Source of the DNA: Bifidobacterium breve
GTDB lineage: Bacteria > Bacteroidota > Bacteroidia > Flavobacteriales > Flavobacteriaceae
Reading direction: 5' to 3'
Length of the DNA stretch: 34,382 nt
NCBI GenBank assembly: GCA_943326765.2
Contig: CALPUN020000004.1
Location: forward strand, 1 to 34,382
Each line of letters begins with the position of its first letter. Position 1 is the first letter of the stretch. The notes beneath the pieces are model-generated. The model saw only the letters and a program-made list of their open reading frames with translations, was not told the DNA's origin and did not search any database. Positions 1-9,264 of the stretch are shown here, piece after piece. Position numbers and translations under genes: made by a program.

Positions 1-4
1 AGTA

Positions 5-25
5 TCAATTGTTAATTATCAATTA
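5..25. repeat. Heptamer short tandem repeat (TCAATTG TTAATTA TCAATTA) directly upstream of purE
   Basis: Three consecutive 7-mers with one or two differences each; may extend beyond the left edge of the window. Confidence 0.5.
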
Positions 26-27
26 AA

Positions 28-513
28 ATGAAAGTAGCCATCATCATGGGAAGCAGTTCTGACTTGCCCGTCATGCAAGAAGCCATTGACATCCTAAAAA
101 GTTTCGGTATTGCAACCGAAGTCGATATTGTTTCCGCACACCGAACGCCCGAAAAACTATTCGATTTCAGCAAAAATGCACATACTCGAGATATCGCTGT
201 TATTATCGCAGGTGCCGGTGGTGCCGCACATTTGCCCGGAATGGTCGCGGCCATGTCGCCGTTGCCAGTCATCGGAGTTCCCGTAAAATCAAGCAATTCA
301 ATCGATGGTTGGGATAGTATTTTATCCATTCTCCAAATGCCTAGTGGTGTTCCTGTGGCAACCGTAGCACTAAATGGCGCTAAAAATGCCGGAATATTAG
401 CCGCACAAATCATCGGAAGTCACGATAAAAATGTTCAAAATAAAATCATCCAATACAAAGAAAGTTTGAAAGACAACGTCAATGCGGCGTCCGACCAGCT
501 TAAAAATAAATAA
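28..513 (+). CDS. purE: 5-(carboxyamino)imidazole ribonucleotide mutase
   Basis: 161 aa with PurE hallmarks MGSSSDLPVM, VSAHRTPEKL, IIAGAGGAAHLPGMVAAMSPLPVIGVPV. Confidence 0.97.
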   Translation: MKVAIIMGSSSDLPVMQEAIDILKSFGIATEVDIVSAHRTPEKLFDFSKNAHTRDIAVIIAGAGGAAHLPGMVAAMSPLPVIGVPVKSSNSIDGWDSILSILQMPSGVPVATVALNGAKNAGILAAQIIGSHDKNVQNKIIQYKESLKDNVNAASDQLKNK

Positions 514-519
514 TTTCAG

Positions 520-661
520 GAGCTACTTCCCGCTATCCGTTCCCAATCTTTTGTGCCACACGAACAGAACGAACTAACGAAGTAAATGCCGGCACAAAAG
601 GATTTCCACTGCTATCGGGGCTAGACAAATGCTACTAGTTTGTAAAACCTCCCGGAAGTAG
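520..661. repeat. Dispersed structured element, copy 1 (candidate structured RNA or palindromic repeat)
   Basis: Stem AATC-TTTTGTGCC (545-557) with GGCACAAAA-G-GATT (591-604, G600 bulged). Outer CTACTTCC (523-530) with GGAAGTAG (654-661). Core AATCTTTT...AAAAGGATTTCCACTGC.ATC is shared with 34237-34310. Confidence 0.65.
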
Positions 662-766
662 ATCGAATCTTATTTCGAACTATCTTAAATTCTACATAAA
701 AAACAACAATCCCTGCGAATTTTGCGATAATCATCGCGAACTTTGCGGTTAAAAAGATTCTCAACC

Positions 767-2794
767 ATGAACCTACTCACCCAAAAATTCGAAACCAAAT
801 ACGACACCGCTCCGTTTTCAAAAATTAAAAACGAAGATTTCCTTCCCGCTTTCCAAGAAGGAATTGCCAAAGCAAAAGCTGAAATCGATGCCATTGTCGC
901 CAATACAGAATTGCCCACTTTTGAAAACACGATTGAAGCCTTGGCGTTTAGCGGCAACATTCTCGACCGAATTTCAAGCATCTTCTTCAATTTGCATTCC
1001 GCCGAAACTAATGACGAACTGCAACAAATTGCCCAAGAGGTTTCACCCCTACTATCAGAGTTCAGTAATGACATTCGCCTCAACGCTGCCTTGTTTGCGA
1101 AAGTAAAAACGGTTTTCGAACAAAAAGAAACTTTAAAACTAACTCCAGAACAAAACACTTTACTAGAAAAAAAATACAAAGGATTTTCCAGAAACGGAGC
1201 CAATCTTTCGGAAGATAAAAAACTACAACTGAGAGAAATCGACAAGGAATTGTCGAAGTTGAGTTTGCATTTTGGCGAGAACATTCTAGCCGAAACCCAC
1301 GCCTTCGAATTGCACCTAACCGACGAAAAAGACTTGTCAGGATTACCTGAAGGTGCTATCGAAGCCGCTCGCTCTTTAGCAAAAAGTCACGACAAAGAAG
1401 GCTGGATTTTCACCTTAGACCATCCAAGCTACCTGCCGTTTGTAACCTATGCGGACAACCGCGACTTGCGTAAAAAAATGGCGATTGCTTTTGGCGCAAA
1501 AGGGTTTCATAACAACACATTAGACAATCAGGAAAACGTGCTCAAAATTGCCAAGTTGCGTTTCGAAAGAGCCAATTTGTTAGGGTATGCCACGCATGCT
1601 CATTTTGTTTTGGAAGAACGGATGGCGCAAGATCCAGAAAAAGTAAAAACTTTTTTAAACGATTTACTAGCCAAAGCCCAACCCGCTGCCCAAAGAGAAT
1701 TCAAGCAATTGACTCAGTTCGCCAAAGAATTGCACGGCATCGAACAGCTTGAAAAATGGGACGGCGCCTACTATTCTGAAAAATTAAAGCAACAATTGTT
1801 CAAATTGGATGATGAGAAATTGAAACCCTATTTCCAATTGGAGAACGTATTGCAAGGTGCTTTTACAATAGCTCAAAAACTATACGGATTGACTTTTACC
1901 GAAATCTTCGACATCGACAAATACCATGAAGAAGTGACGACTTATGAAGTTCAAGACGAAAACGGAAATTTAGTTGCCCTTTTTTATGCCGATTTTTTTC
2001 CACGGAAAGGCAAACGCAATGGCGCTTGGATGACTTCGTTCAAATCGCAATACATCAAAAATGGCGTTAACGAACGTCCGCACATTTCCAATGTTTGCAA
2101 TTTCACCAAACCTACCGAAACCAAACCTTCCTTATTAACGTTCAACGAAGTAACCACTTTGTTTCATGAATTTGGTCACGGACTTCACGGCATGTTGGCC
2201 AATACTACGTATCCGAGTTTATCTGGCACTTCCGTTTATTGGGACTTTGTAGAATTGCCAAGTCAAATTATGGAGAATTGGTGTTACGAAGCCGAAGCCT
2301 TGGCATTGTTTGCAACACACTATCAAACCGGCGAAGTGATTCCGATGGCGTTGGTTCAAAAAATAAAAGAAAGTGCGAGTTTCCAAGAAGGCATGGCCAC
2401 GATGCGCCAATTGAGTTTTGGGTTGTTGGATATGGGTTGGCATGGTCAAGACCCAACAGGAATCACCAATTTGAAAGCCTTCGAAACCGAACAATTTGCA
2501 GCCACACAATTATACCCTGACGTGAAAGAAAATGCCATGAGCACTGCCTTTTCACACATTTTCCAAGGCGGCTATTCTTCGGGGTATTACAGTTACAAAT
2601 GGGCCGAAGTTTTGGATGCCGATGCTTTTGAATACTTTCAAGAGAAAGGAATTTTCAATACAGAAGTGGCCACCAAATTCAAAGACAATGTGCTTTCTAA
2701 AGGAGGCACGGAAGCACCGATGGTTTTATACAAACGTTTTAGAGGACAAGAACCTAAGCCGGAAGCCTTGCTGAGACGTGCAGGATTGGTATAG
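767..2794 (+). CDS. M3 family metallopeptidase (oligopeptidase A / dipeptidyl carboxypeptidase type)
   Basis: About 675 aa with zinc motif HEFGHGLHGML. Start assigned to MNLLTQKF rather than the upstream MRLKRFS extension. Confidence 0.92.
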   Translation: MNLLTQKFETKYDTAPFSKIKNEDFLPAFQEGIAKAKAEIDAIVANTELPTFENTIEALAFSGNILDRISSIFFNLHSAETNDELQQIAQEVSPLLSEFSNDIRLNAALFAKVKTVFEQKETLKLTPEQNTLLEKKYKGFSRNGANLSEDKKLQLREIDKELSKLSLHFGENILAETHAFELHLTDEKDLSGLPEGAIEAARSLAKSHDKEGWIFTLDHPSYLPFVTYADNRDLRKKMAIAFGAKGFHNNTLDNQENVLKIAKLRFERANLLGYATHAHFVLEERMAQDPEKVKTFLNDLLAKAQPAAQREFKQLTQFAKELHGIEQLEKWDGAYYSEKLKQQLFKLDDEKLKPYFQLENVLQGAFTIAQKLYGLTFTEIFDIDKYHEEVTTYEVQDENGNLVALFYADFFPRKGKRNGAWMTSFKSQYIKNGVNERPHISNVCNFTKPTETKPSLLTFNEVTTLFHEFGHGLHGMLANTTYPSLSGTSVYWDFVELPSQIMENWCYEAEALALFATHYQTGEVIPMALVQKIKESASFQEGMATMRQLSFGLLDMGWHGQDPTGITNLKAFETEQFAATQLYPDVKENAMSTAFSHIFQGGYSSGYYSYKWAEVLDADAFEYFQEKGIFNTEVATKFKDNVLSKGGTEAPMVLYKRFRGQEPKPEALLRRAGLV

Positions 2795-2819
2795 ACTTTT
2801 AGATTTACAAACTAACCAG

Positions 2820-2847
2820 AAACCTCGAAGTAGCAGTATTTCGGGGT
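2820..2847. terminator. Probable bidirectional intrinsic terminator between convergent genes
   Basis: AAACCTCGAA...TTTCGGGGTTT hairpin (one G-U pair) followed by a T-rich tract, between converging ORFs. Confidence 0.6.
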
Positions 2848-2849
2848 TT

Positions 2850-3680
2850 TTATTTTAGGAGAAGCAATAACCACCAGAAAATCGGAATGCTTTCGACCCA
2901 AAAGGAAGTGTAATATTTCGATCTTTTTTCCGAAGCGAAAAACAGAAAAAGAACAACTGTAATCGCTGCAAAAAACGGTAGAGGAATTGCTTTTTTTTGA
3001 ATGATACTGCTATCATTCGCAGCAACATTAAACCATTCTAAAGCACAAAACAAAACCATCAAACCATAGCCTAAAATCTTGGTTTTCTTGATGCCGATTT
3101 GTTGGGGAACTGTTTTAAGATGGGGGTCGTCTTTTTTTAAATCAAGGATTTCGAAAATAAGTATCAAGGAAAAAATCAGACCGAATCGTTGCACCGCTTT
3201 CAGGTAAAAATCGGGAGTCATCGGAATTGCGGCGTTGATAATTGGCAAAACCAAGGTAACTCCCACCCAACAAAAAGCCACGATATATATTTTGATACCC
3301 GCCCAATTGCGGGCATTTCTTTTGTTTGGAAAGAAGGGCAACGTGTACAACAATGTCAAAACTAAGAATGCAATGGAGACGATTTGCGTCATCCGCTCCA
3401 AGCGATAGAAGCAAAGAGTTGCCGCTAAGAAAGCCAAAAAACTAAGAGATGCGATGCCGATAATTTGATTGTTCCTTTTTACTTTTTTAGTTCTTGCTAA
3501 CGCATCGTATTTTACAAAATTGTACCCTACAATCGTTCCGAAGAATGCGAAGTAGGCCATCGATTCTCCGTCCGGAATTTCAAAAAGATGCTGTGTCATC
3601 CGAACCAAAGCAAAACAAGACAAAGCAACATGTATGCTCCCGTCTAGGTAAAAATCAAAAACTCGTTTAAAAATCTTCAT
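2850..3680 (-). CDS. Polytopic membrane protein, UbiA prenyltransferase-like
   Basis: 276 aa with many hydrophobic helices; overall pattern resembles UbiA-like proteins, but a clear NDxxD motif is not seen. Confidence 0.55.
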   Translation of the reverse strand: MKIFKRVFDFYLDGSIHVALSCFALVRMTQHLFEIPDGESMAYFAFFGTIVGYNFVKYDALARTKKVKRNNQIIGIASLSFLAFLAATLCFYRLERMTQIVSIAFLVLTLLYTLPFFPNKRNARNWAGIKIYIVAFCWVGVTLVLPIINAAIPMTPDFYLKAVQRFGLIFSLILIFEILDLKKDDPHLKTVPQQIGIKKTKILGYGLMVLFCALEWFNVAANDSSIIQKKAIPLPFFAAITVVLFLFFASEKRSKYYTSFWVESIPIFWWLLLLLK

Positions 3681-3910
3681 TGGTCAAATTTAGCGAAACT
3701 GTCAATAAGAACTCTTTTTAGTTGAAACCCATTTTTAAAAACACTTCATCTTTAGTCTCAATACCAGCAAAATGGGCTCATGAACACCAAAGGCGAAAAA
3801 TTATATTTTGTGAATAAAAATTACTAAAAATGAAGTCGAAATTCAGGACTTGTTTTGAGATTAATCCATAAATTTGTGCATCAAAAAATACAATCCCTTT
3901 TTTACCATAT

Positions 3911-6760
3911 ATGAAAACAGATGCTTTTGCTTTAAGACACATTGGCCCTAGAGAAAATGACATTCAACAAATGTTGAAAACCATTGGAGTAGAATCTATA
4001 GACCAATTGATTTATGAAACTTTACCTGATCATATCCGCCTAAAAGCACCTTTAGCGTTAGCTCCGGCAATGACAGAATATGAATTTGCGAACCACATTC
4101 ACGCTTTAGGGAATAAAAACAAAATGTTTCAATCCTATATTGGTTTGGGGTACAATCAAGCTATTGTTCCTGCGGTGATTCAAAGAAATATTTTTGAAAA
4201 TCCGGGATGGTACACTGCTTACACACCTTACCAAGCAGAAATTGCCCAAGGTCGTTTGGAAGCGATTTTGAATTTTCAAACGATGGTGATTGAACTTACC
4301 GGAATGGAGATTGCCAATGCTTCTTTACTAGACGAAGCAACCGCAGCAGCAGAAGCGATGGCTTTATTGTTTGATGTTCGGACTCGAGATCAAAAGAAAA
4401 ACAACATTAATAAATTCTTCGTTTCTGAAGAAGTTTTACCACAAACCATCTCGGTTTTACAAACTCGTTCAACTCCAATTGGCGTTGAATTAGTCCTTGG
4501 AAACCATGAAACTTTTGATTTTTCTTCCGATTTCTTTGGAGCCATTTTGCAATATCCTGGAAAATTCGGACAAGTAAATGATTATGCAGGATTTATTTCC
4601 AAAGCCAAAACCAATGATATTAAAGTGGCTGTGGCTGCCGATATTTTGAGTTTGGCAAAATTAACACCTCCCGGCGAAATGGGCGCTGATGTTGTTGTTG
4701 GAACCACACAACGTTTCGGAATTCCACTAGGATATGGTGGCCCACATGCTGCCTTTTTCGCGACTAAAGATGAATTCAAAAGAAGCATGCCAGGAAGAAT
4801 CATTGGAGTTACGGTTGATACTAATGGCAATCGTGCTTTGCGAATGGCTTTACAAACTAGAGAGCAACATATTAAAAGAGACAAAGCAACTTCAAACATC
4901 TGTACTGCACAAGTTTTGTTGGCAGTAATGGCCGGAATGTATGCCGTTTATCATGGCCCGAAAGGCTTGCGGTATATTGCTAACAAAGTACATGCTTCTG
5001 CAGTTACTTTAACAAATGAATTGGAAAAAATAGGCTTATACCAAACCAATACTCTTTATTTTGACACCATCGTTATTAAAGCGGACTCCAAAAAGGTACG
5101 CAGGAGTGCTGAACAAAAGCAAGTTAATTTTAACTACATAGACGACAATACAATTTCAATTTCTTTAAACGAAACTACTAGTGTTGCCGATATTAATACG
5201 ATTGTATCCGTTTTCGCTGAAGCAAATAGCAAGTCCGTTACTCCTATTTCAAGTATTGTAGGAACCCAGAATTTCGCAAGCACACTTGAGCGAACTTCAA
5301 CTTTTTTGCAGCATGGGGCTTTCAACGATTATCATTCGGAAAGTGCTTTGATGCGGTATATTAAAAAATTAGAACGCAAAGATTTGTCTTTGAATCATTC
5401 GATGATTTCCCTAGGGTCTTGTACTATGAAATTGAATGCGGCAGCTGAAATGTTACCCTTAAGCAATCCGCAATGGAACAACATTCATCCTTTTGCCCCC
5501 TTAGATCAAGCACAAGGATACCAAGAAATGTTGACTAAATTAGAACAACAATTAAATGTTATTACGGGTTTTGCCGGAACTACTTTGCAACCGAATTCTG
5601 GTGCTCAAGGAGAATATGCGGGGTTAATGGTGATTAGGGCCTACCATCAATCTCGAGGAGATCACCATAGAAATATTGCTTTGATTCCATCTTCAGCTCA
5701 CGGAACCAATCCAGCTTCGGCGGCAATGGCGGGGATGCACGTAGTTGTAACCAAAACTTTAGAAAATGGAAATATCGATGTGGATGATTTGCGGGAGAAA
5801 GCTATCCTTCACAAAGACAATTTATCTTGTTTGATGGTAACTTATCCTTCAACTCACGGTGTTTTTGAAAGTGCTATCAAAGAAGTGACGCAAATTATTC
5901 ATGATAATGGAGGTCAAGTTTATATGGATGGTGCCAACATGAATGCTCAAGTTGGGCTAACCAATCCAGCAACTATTGGCGCTGACGTATGCCATTTGAA
6001 CCTTCATAAGACATTCGCTATTCCGCACGGTGGTGGCGGACCAGGAGTTGGTCCCATATGCGTTGCTAAACAATTAGTACCTTTTTTACCTACGAATCCT
6101 GTGATTGCTACGGGGGGTGAAAATGCTATTACCGCAATTTCAGCGGCACCTTGGGGTTCTGCATTAGCATGCTTAATCTCTTATGGTTATATTTCAATGT
6201 TAGGTGCTGAAGGTTTAACCGACGCTACTAAATTTGCGATATTGAATGCAAATTATATCAAGGAACGACTTAGTGGTCATTACGACACTTTGTATACCGG
6301 AGAAATGGGGCGTGCTGCTCATGAAATGATTTTGGAATGTCGTCCGTTCAAACAAAAAGGAATTGAAGTAACCGATATTGCTAAACGATTAATGGATTAC
6401 GGGTTTCATGCTCCAACCGTTTCGTTTCCAGTTGCTGGAACTTTAATGATTGAGCCCACAGAAAGTGAAAATTTAGAAGAATTAGACCGCTTTTGTGAAG
6501 CGATGATTTCTATTCGGAAAGAAATTGAAGCCTCAAACGCTGAGGATTCAAATAATGTTCTAAAGAATTCACCACATACTTTAGCGATGCTAACTGCTGA
6601 TGTTTGGCATTTTCCGTACAGTAGAGAGCAAGCTGCTTTTCCTTTAGAATATATTGCTGACAATAAGTTTTGGCCATCCGTGCGGCGTGCAGACGACGCT
6701 TATGGCGATCGAAATTTGGTTTGTAGCTGCGCTCCTATTGAAGCCTATATGGACAAATAA
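3911..6760 (+). CDS. gcvP: Glycine dehydrogenase (aminomethyl-transferring), glycine cleavage system P protein
   Basis: 949 aa starting FALRHIGPRENDIQQML, with SLGSCTMKLNAAAEM, PLK-binding region HLNLHKTFAIPHGGGGPGVGPI and C-terminal NLVCSCAP. Confidence 0.98.
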   Translation: MKTDAFALRHIGPRENDIQQMLKTIGVESIDQLIYETLPDHIRLKAPLALAPAMTEYEFANHIHALGNKNKMFQSYIGLGYNQAIVPAVIQRNIFENPGWYTAYTPYQAEIAQGRLEAILNFQTMVIELTGMEIANASLLDEATAAAEAMALLFDVRTRDQKKNNINKFFVSEEVLPQTISVLQTRSTPIGVELVLGNHETFDFSSDFFGAILQYPGKFGQVNDYAGFISKAKTNDIKVAVAADILSLAKLTPPGEMGADVVVGTTQRFGIPLGYGGPHAAFFATKDEFKRSMPGRIIGVTVDTNGNRALRMALQTREQHIKRDKATSNICTAQVLLAVMAGMYAVYHGPKGLRYIANKVHASAVTLTNELEKIGLYQTNTLYFDTIVIKADSKKVRRSAEQKQVNFNYIDDNTISISLNETTSVADINTIVSVFAEANSKSVTPISSIVGTQNFASTLERTSTFLQHGAFNDYHSESALMRYIKKLERKDLSLNHSMISLGSCTMKLNAAAEMLPLSNPQWNNIHPFAPLDQAQGYQEMLTKLEQQLNVITGFAGTTLQPNSGAQGEYAGLMVIRAYHQSRGDHHRNIALIPSSAHGTNPASAAMAGMHVVVTKTLENGNIDVDDLREKAILHKDNLSCLMVTYPSTHGVFESAIKEVTQIIHDNGGQVYMDGANMNAQVGLTNPATIGADVCHLNLHKTFAIPHGGGGPGVGPICVAKQLVPFLPTNPVIATGGENAITAISAAPWGSALACLISYGYISMLGAEGLTDATKFAILNANYIKERLSGHYDTLYTGEMGRAAHEMILECRPFKQKGIEVTDIAKRLMDYGFHAPTVSFPVAGTLMIEPTESENLEELDRFCEAMISIRKEIEASNAEDSNNVLKNSPHTLAMLTADVWHFPYSREQAAFPLEYIADNKFWPSVRRADDAYGDRNLVCSCAPIEAYMDK

Positions 6761-6772
6761 TTATCCCAAATC

Positions 6773-6806
6773 ACCCTTTTAGAAGTAGCTCCCTAAAAGG
6801 GTTTTT
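6773..6806 (+). terminator. Intrinsic terminator after gcvP
   Basis: ACCCTTTTAG / CTAAAAGGGT perfect 10-bp stem plus TTTTT. Confidence 0.85.
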
Positions 6807-6819
6807 GATTAAAAATTTA

Positions 6820-7197
6820 ATGAAAGACATTCAAAATCAAGAAGACTTATTGCTGCTTGTAACTAATTTTTATTCCAAATTATTAGCTGACAACTCCATA
6901 AGTTATATTTTCACCGAGGTAGTCAAAATAAAACTAGAAGAACATTTACCAATCTTAGTTACGTTTTGGTCTCAAGCCATTTTAGGTACTGGAGGTTATT
7001 ATAATAATCTGACGCAAATCCACCTAGATGTTAGCAAAAAAAAATACCTCTCTCCCGAATTATTTAAAATTTGGACCAATCATTTTAATACTGCGGTAGA
7101 TGAGCATTTTTCTGGACTTAATGCTGAGAAAATTAAGACACAAGCATTAAATCTAGGAACTGTTTTACAAATTAAAATAGCCCAAGAACCCAACTAA
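6820..7197 (+). CDS. Group III truncated hemoglobin
   Basis: About 125 aa; LEEHLPILVTFWSQAILGTGGYYNN...SPELFKIWTNHFNTAVDEHFSGLNAEKIKTQA fits the TrHb group III pattern. Start taken as ATG 6820 instead of TTG 6805. Confidence 0.8.
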   Translation: MKDIQNQEDLLLLVTNFYSKLLADNSISYIFTEVVKIKLEEHLPILVTFWSQAILGTGGYYNNLTQIHLDVSKKKYLSPELFKIWTNHFNTAVDEHFSGLNAEKIKTQALNLGTVLQIKIAQEPN

Positions 7198-7321
7198 ATA
7201 TTATGATATCAATAATTATTAATAGTTTTATTTAAATATTTCATAATTTAATGGGATTTGACAATAATTCATAAAGATTTTTACTTTTTTATTAATAATT
7301 TAGTAAAGTAACACACGTAAA

Positions 7322-8380
7322 ATGAACATAAAAATCATAGGTTCTGGAAGCTATATTCCAGAAATAACAGTTAAAAATACTGATTTTAGCCAACACGAAT
7401 TTTTAAATGAAGACGGGACCCCATTTACCTATTCTAATGAAGAAGTCATCAGTAAATTCAAAAGTATTACTGGTATTGAAGAAAGACGTTATGCCGCTCC
7501 TAACTTATGTTCCTCAGATTTAGCGTTTTTTGCGGCTGAAAAAGCTATAAAAAATGCGAATATCGACCCTGAAACTTTAGACTATATCATTTTTGCACAC
7601 AATTTTGGCGACGTAAGACATGGTGCAATTCAGTCGGATACTGTTCCGAGTTTAGCTTCTCGAGTAAAATTTAAATTGCGCATTAAAAACCCGAAATGCG
7701 TTGCTTATGACATTCTTTTTGGCTGCCCCGGATGGATTGAGGGAATGTTGCAAGCCTATGCCTTCATTAATGCTGGAATGGCAAAAAGGTGTTTGGTCAT
7801 TGGGGCCGAAACCCTTTCTCGTGTAGTCGATACGCATGATCGAGATAGCATGATTTATTCGGATGGAGCTGGAGCCTCAATAGTAGAAGCAAGCACTGAT
7901 TCTTCTGGATTGTTAGCTCACGAGAGCGCTACATTTTCTTATGATGAATCTAATTATTTATATTTTGGGAATTCATTCAATGCACAACTAAATCCCGACG
8001 TTCGTTACATAAAAATGCATGGAAGAAAAATTTATGAATTTGCTTTGAATCAAGTTCCTAAAGCCATGAAAGATTGTTTAGACAAGAGTGGGATTCAAAT
8101 AGAAGAGGTCAAAAAAATATTGATTCATCAAGCCAATGAAAAAATGGATGAAGCGATTGTCAATAGATTTTACAAAATGTACAATCAGAAAATGCCCGAA
8201 GGAATTATGCCTATGAGTATTACTTTATTAGGCAATAGCAGTGTCGCTACTATCCCAACTTTGTATGATCTCCTGGTCAGTCATCAGCTTGAAAATCAAG
8301 AACTCCACAAGGGAGATGTTGTCTTATTTGCCTCGGTTGGCGCGGGTATGAATGTTAATGCTTTCGTTTACCGTTTTTAA
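7322..8380 (+). CDS. 3-oxoacyl-ACP synthase III family protein (KAS III / FabH-like)
   Basis: 352 aa; active-site-like Cys in DILFGCPGWIEGM, His in ILIHQANEKMDEA, Asn in LLGNSSVATIPTL. Confidence 0.88.
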   Translation: MNIKIIGSGSYIPEITVKNTDFSQHEFLNEDGTPFTYSNEEVISKFKSITGIEERRYAAPNLCSSDLAFFAAEKAIKNANIDPETLDYIIFAHNFGDVRHGAIQSDTVPSLASRVKFKLRIKNPKCVAYDILFGCPGWIEGMLQAYAFINAGMAKRCLVIGAETLSRVVDTHDRDSMIYSDGAGASIVEASTDSSGLLAHESATFSYDESNYLYFGNSFNAQLNPDVRYIKMHGRKIYEFALNQVPKAMKDCLDKSGIQIEEVKKILIHQANEKMDEAIVNRFYKMYNQKMPEGIMPMSITLLGNSSVATIPTLYDLLVSHQLENQELHKGDVVLFASVGAGMNVNAFVYRF

Positions 8381-8432
8381 TCTTTAGGAATGGTTTAGGG
8401 ACAACTCTGGAAAGAAATTATACCGTTAGTGT

Positions 8433-8455
8433 CCGCTAAGACTGAAGCGGTTTTT
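8433..8455 (+). terminator. Putative terminator downstream of the KAS III-like gene
   Basis: CCGCT-N8-AGCGG followed by TTTTT; nested inside ACCGTT (8422-8427) / AACGGT (8465-8470). Confidence 0.5.
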
Positions 8456-8516
8456 AAAAAAGAAAACGGTTATTGCTACTGTAGATTCATGCAATTACTT
8501 TAATATATTTAATAGG

Positions 8517-8544
8517 GAACTTCTTAATTGAGGTTCTTTTTTTT
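8517..8544 (+). terminator. Putative intrinsic terminator
   Basis: GAACTTC-TTAATT-GAGGTTC stem followed by eight T. Confidence 0.65.
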
Positions 8545-8631
8545 GCTACTCTAATCCTATTTTTAGAGAACAAGTAAAGCCTATTTTCTTCCTATATTTG
8601 CTGTCTTCAACTTTACTAATAAACGAATACT

Positions 8632-9162
8632 ATGTACGAGAACACTTATCCCAATAAACGTTTTAATCATACTTTACATTTTTTAAAGAAACATATTGCA
8701 ACTTCGGAACGTATTTTAGACCTTGGTGTTGAAAATCCATTTTCAGAAATCATGAAAAAAGAAGGCTATTCAGTTACTAATACGAGTGGAGAAGACTTAG
8801 ATAAAAACCAAGATGTTCTAAAAAAAGAAATTACAGAGGTAATAACCGCTTTTGAAATTTTTGAACATTTACTAAACCCTTTCACCATTCTGAATGAAAT
8901 TCAAGCCAAGAAATTAGTTCTATCAATCCCAATGCGCCTTTGGTTTTCTCCAGCTTACAGAAGCAAAACAGATTTATGGGATCGGCACTATCATGAATTC
9001 GAAGATTGGCAACTTGACTGGCTATTGGAAAAAACAGGATGGCAAATTATAGCCCGAGAAAAATGGACCAACCCAGTAAAAAAAATCGGAATTCGGCCCT
9101 TTTTACGAAGCTTTACAAATCGATATTATATTGTTTATGCAGAGCGAATAAATACAAATTAA
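8632..9162 (+). CDS. Class I SAM-dependent methyltransferase-like protein
   Basis: 176 aa; ERILDLGVENPFSEIMKKEGYSVTNTSGEDLD and ITAFEIFEHLLNPFTILNEI resemble methyltransferase motifs I-IV. Confidence 0.7.
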   Translation: MYENTYPNKRFNHTLHFLKKHIATSERILDLGVENPFSEIMKKEGYSVTNTSGEDLDKNQDVLKKEITEVITAFEIFEHLLNPFTILNEIQAKKLVLSIPMRLWFSPAYRSKTDLWDRHYHEFEDWQLDWLLEKTGWQIIAREKWTNPVKKIGIRPFLRSFTNRYYIVYAERINTN

Positions 9163-9264
9163 TCAAACCAAATAAATTAGTTCAGAAACGGGTTTTCGTC
9201 ATGAAATCCAGTTTCGTATGAGCAATTTTTATAATTTTACCACCAACATTGCCATCTACTCTCA

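Noticed and set aside
12-413. 133-aa antisense ORF over purE, and similar antisense or alternate-frame ORFs (e.g. 685-1284, 4582-4899, 30704-31147)
   Set aside because: They lie wholly or almost wholly inside well-supported genes and show no recognisable domains; most likely byproducts of the coding-strand composition.
3681-3910. Possible glycine riboswitch upstream of gcvP
   Set aside because: I looked for the conserved glycine aptamer core sequences and did not see them; only a TAAATTTG promoter-like box (3869-3876) is visible.
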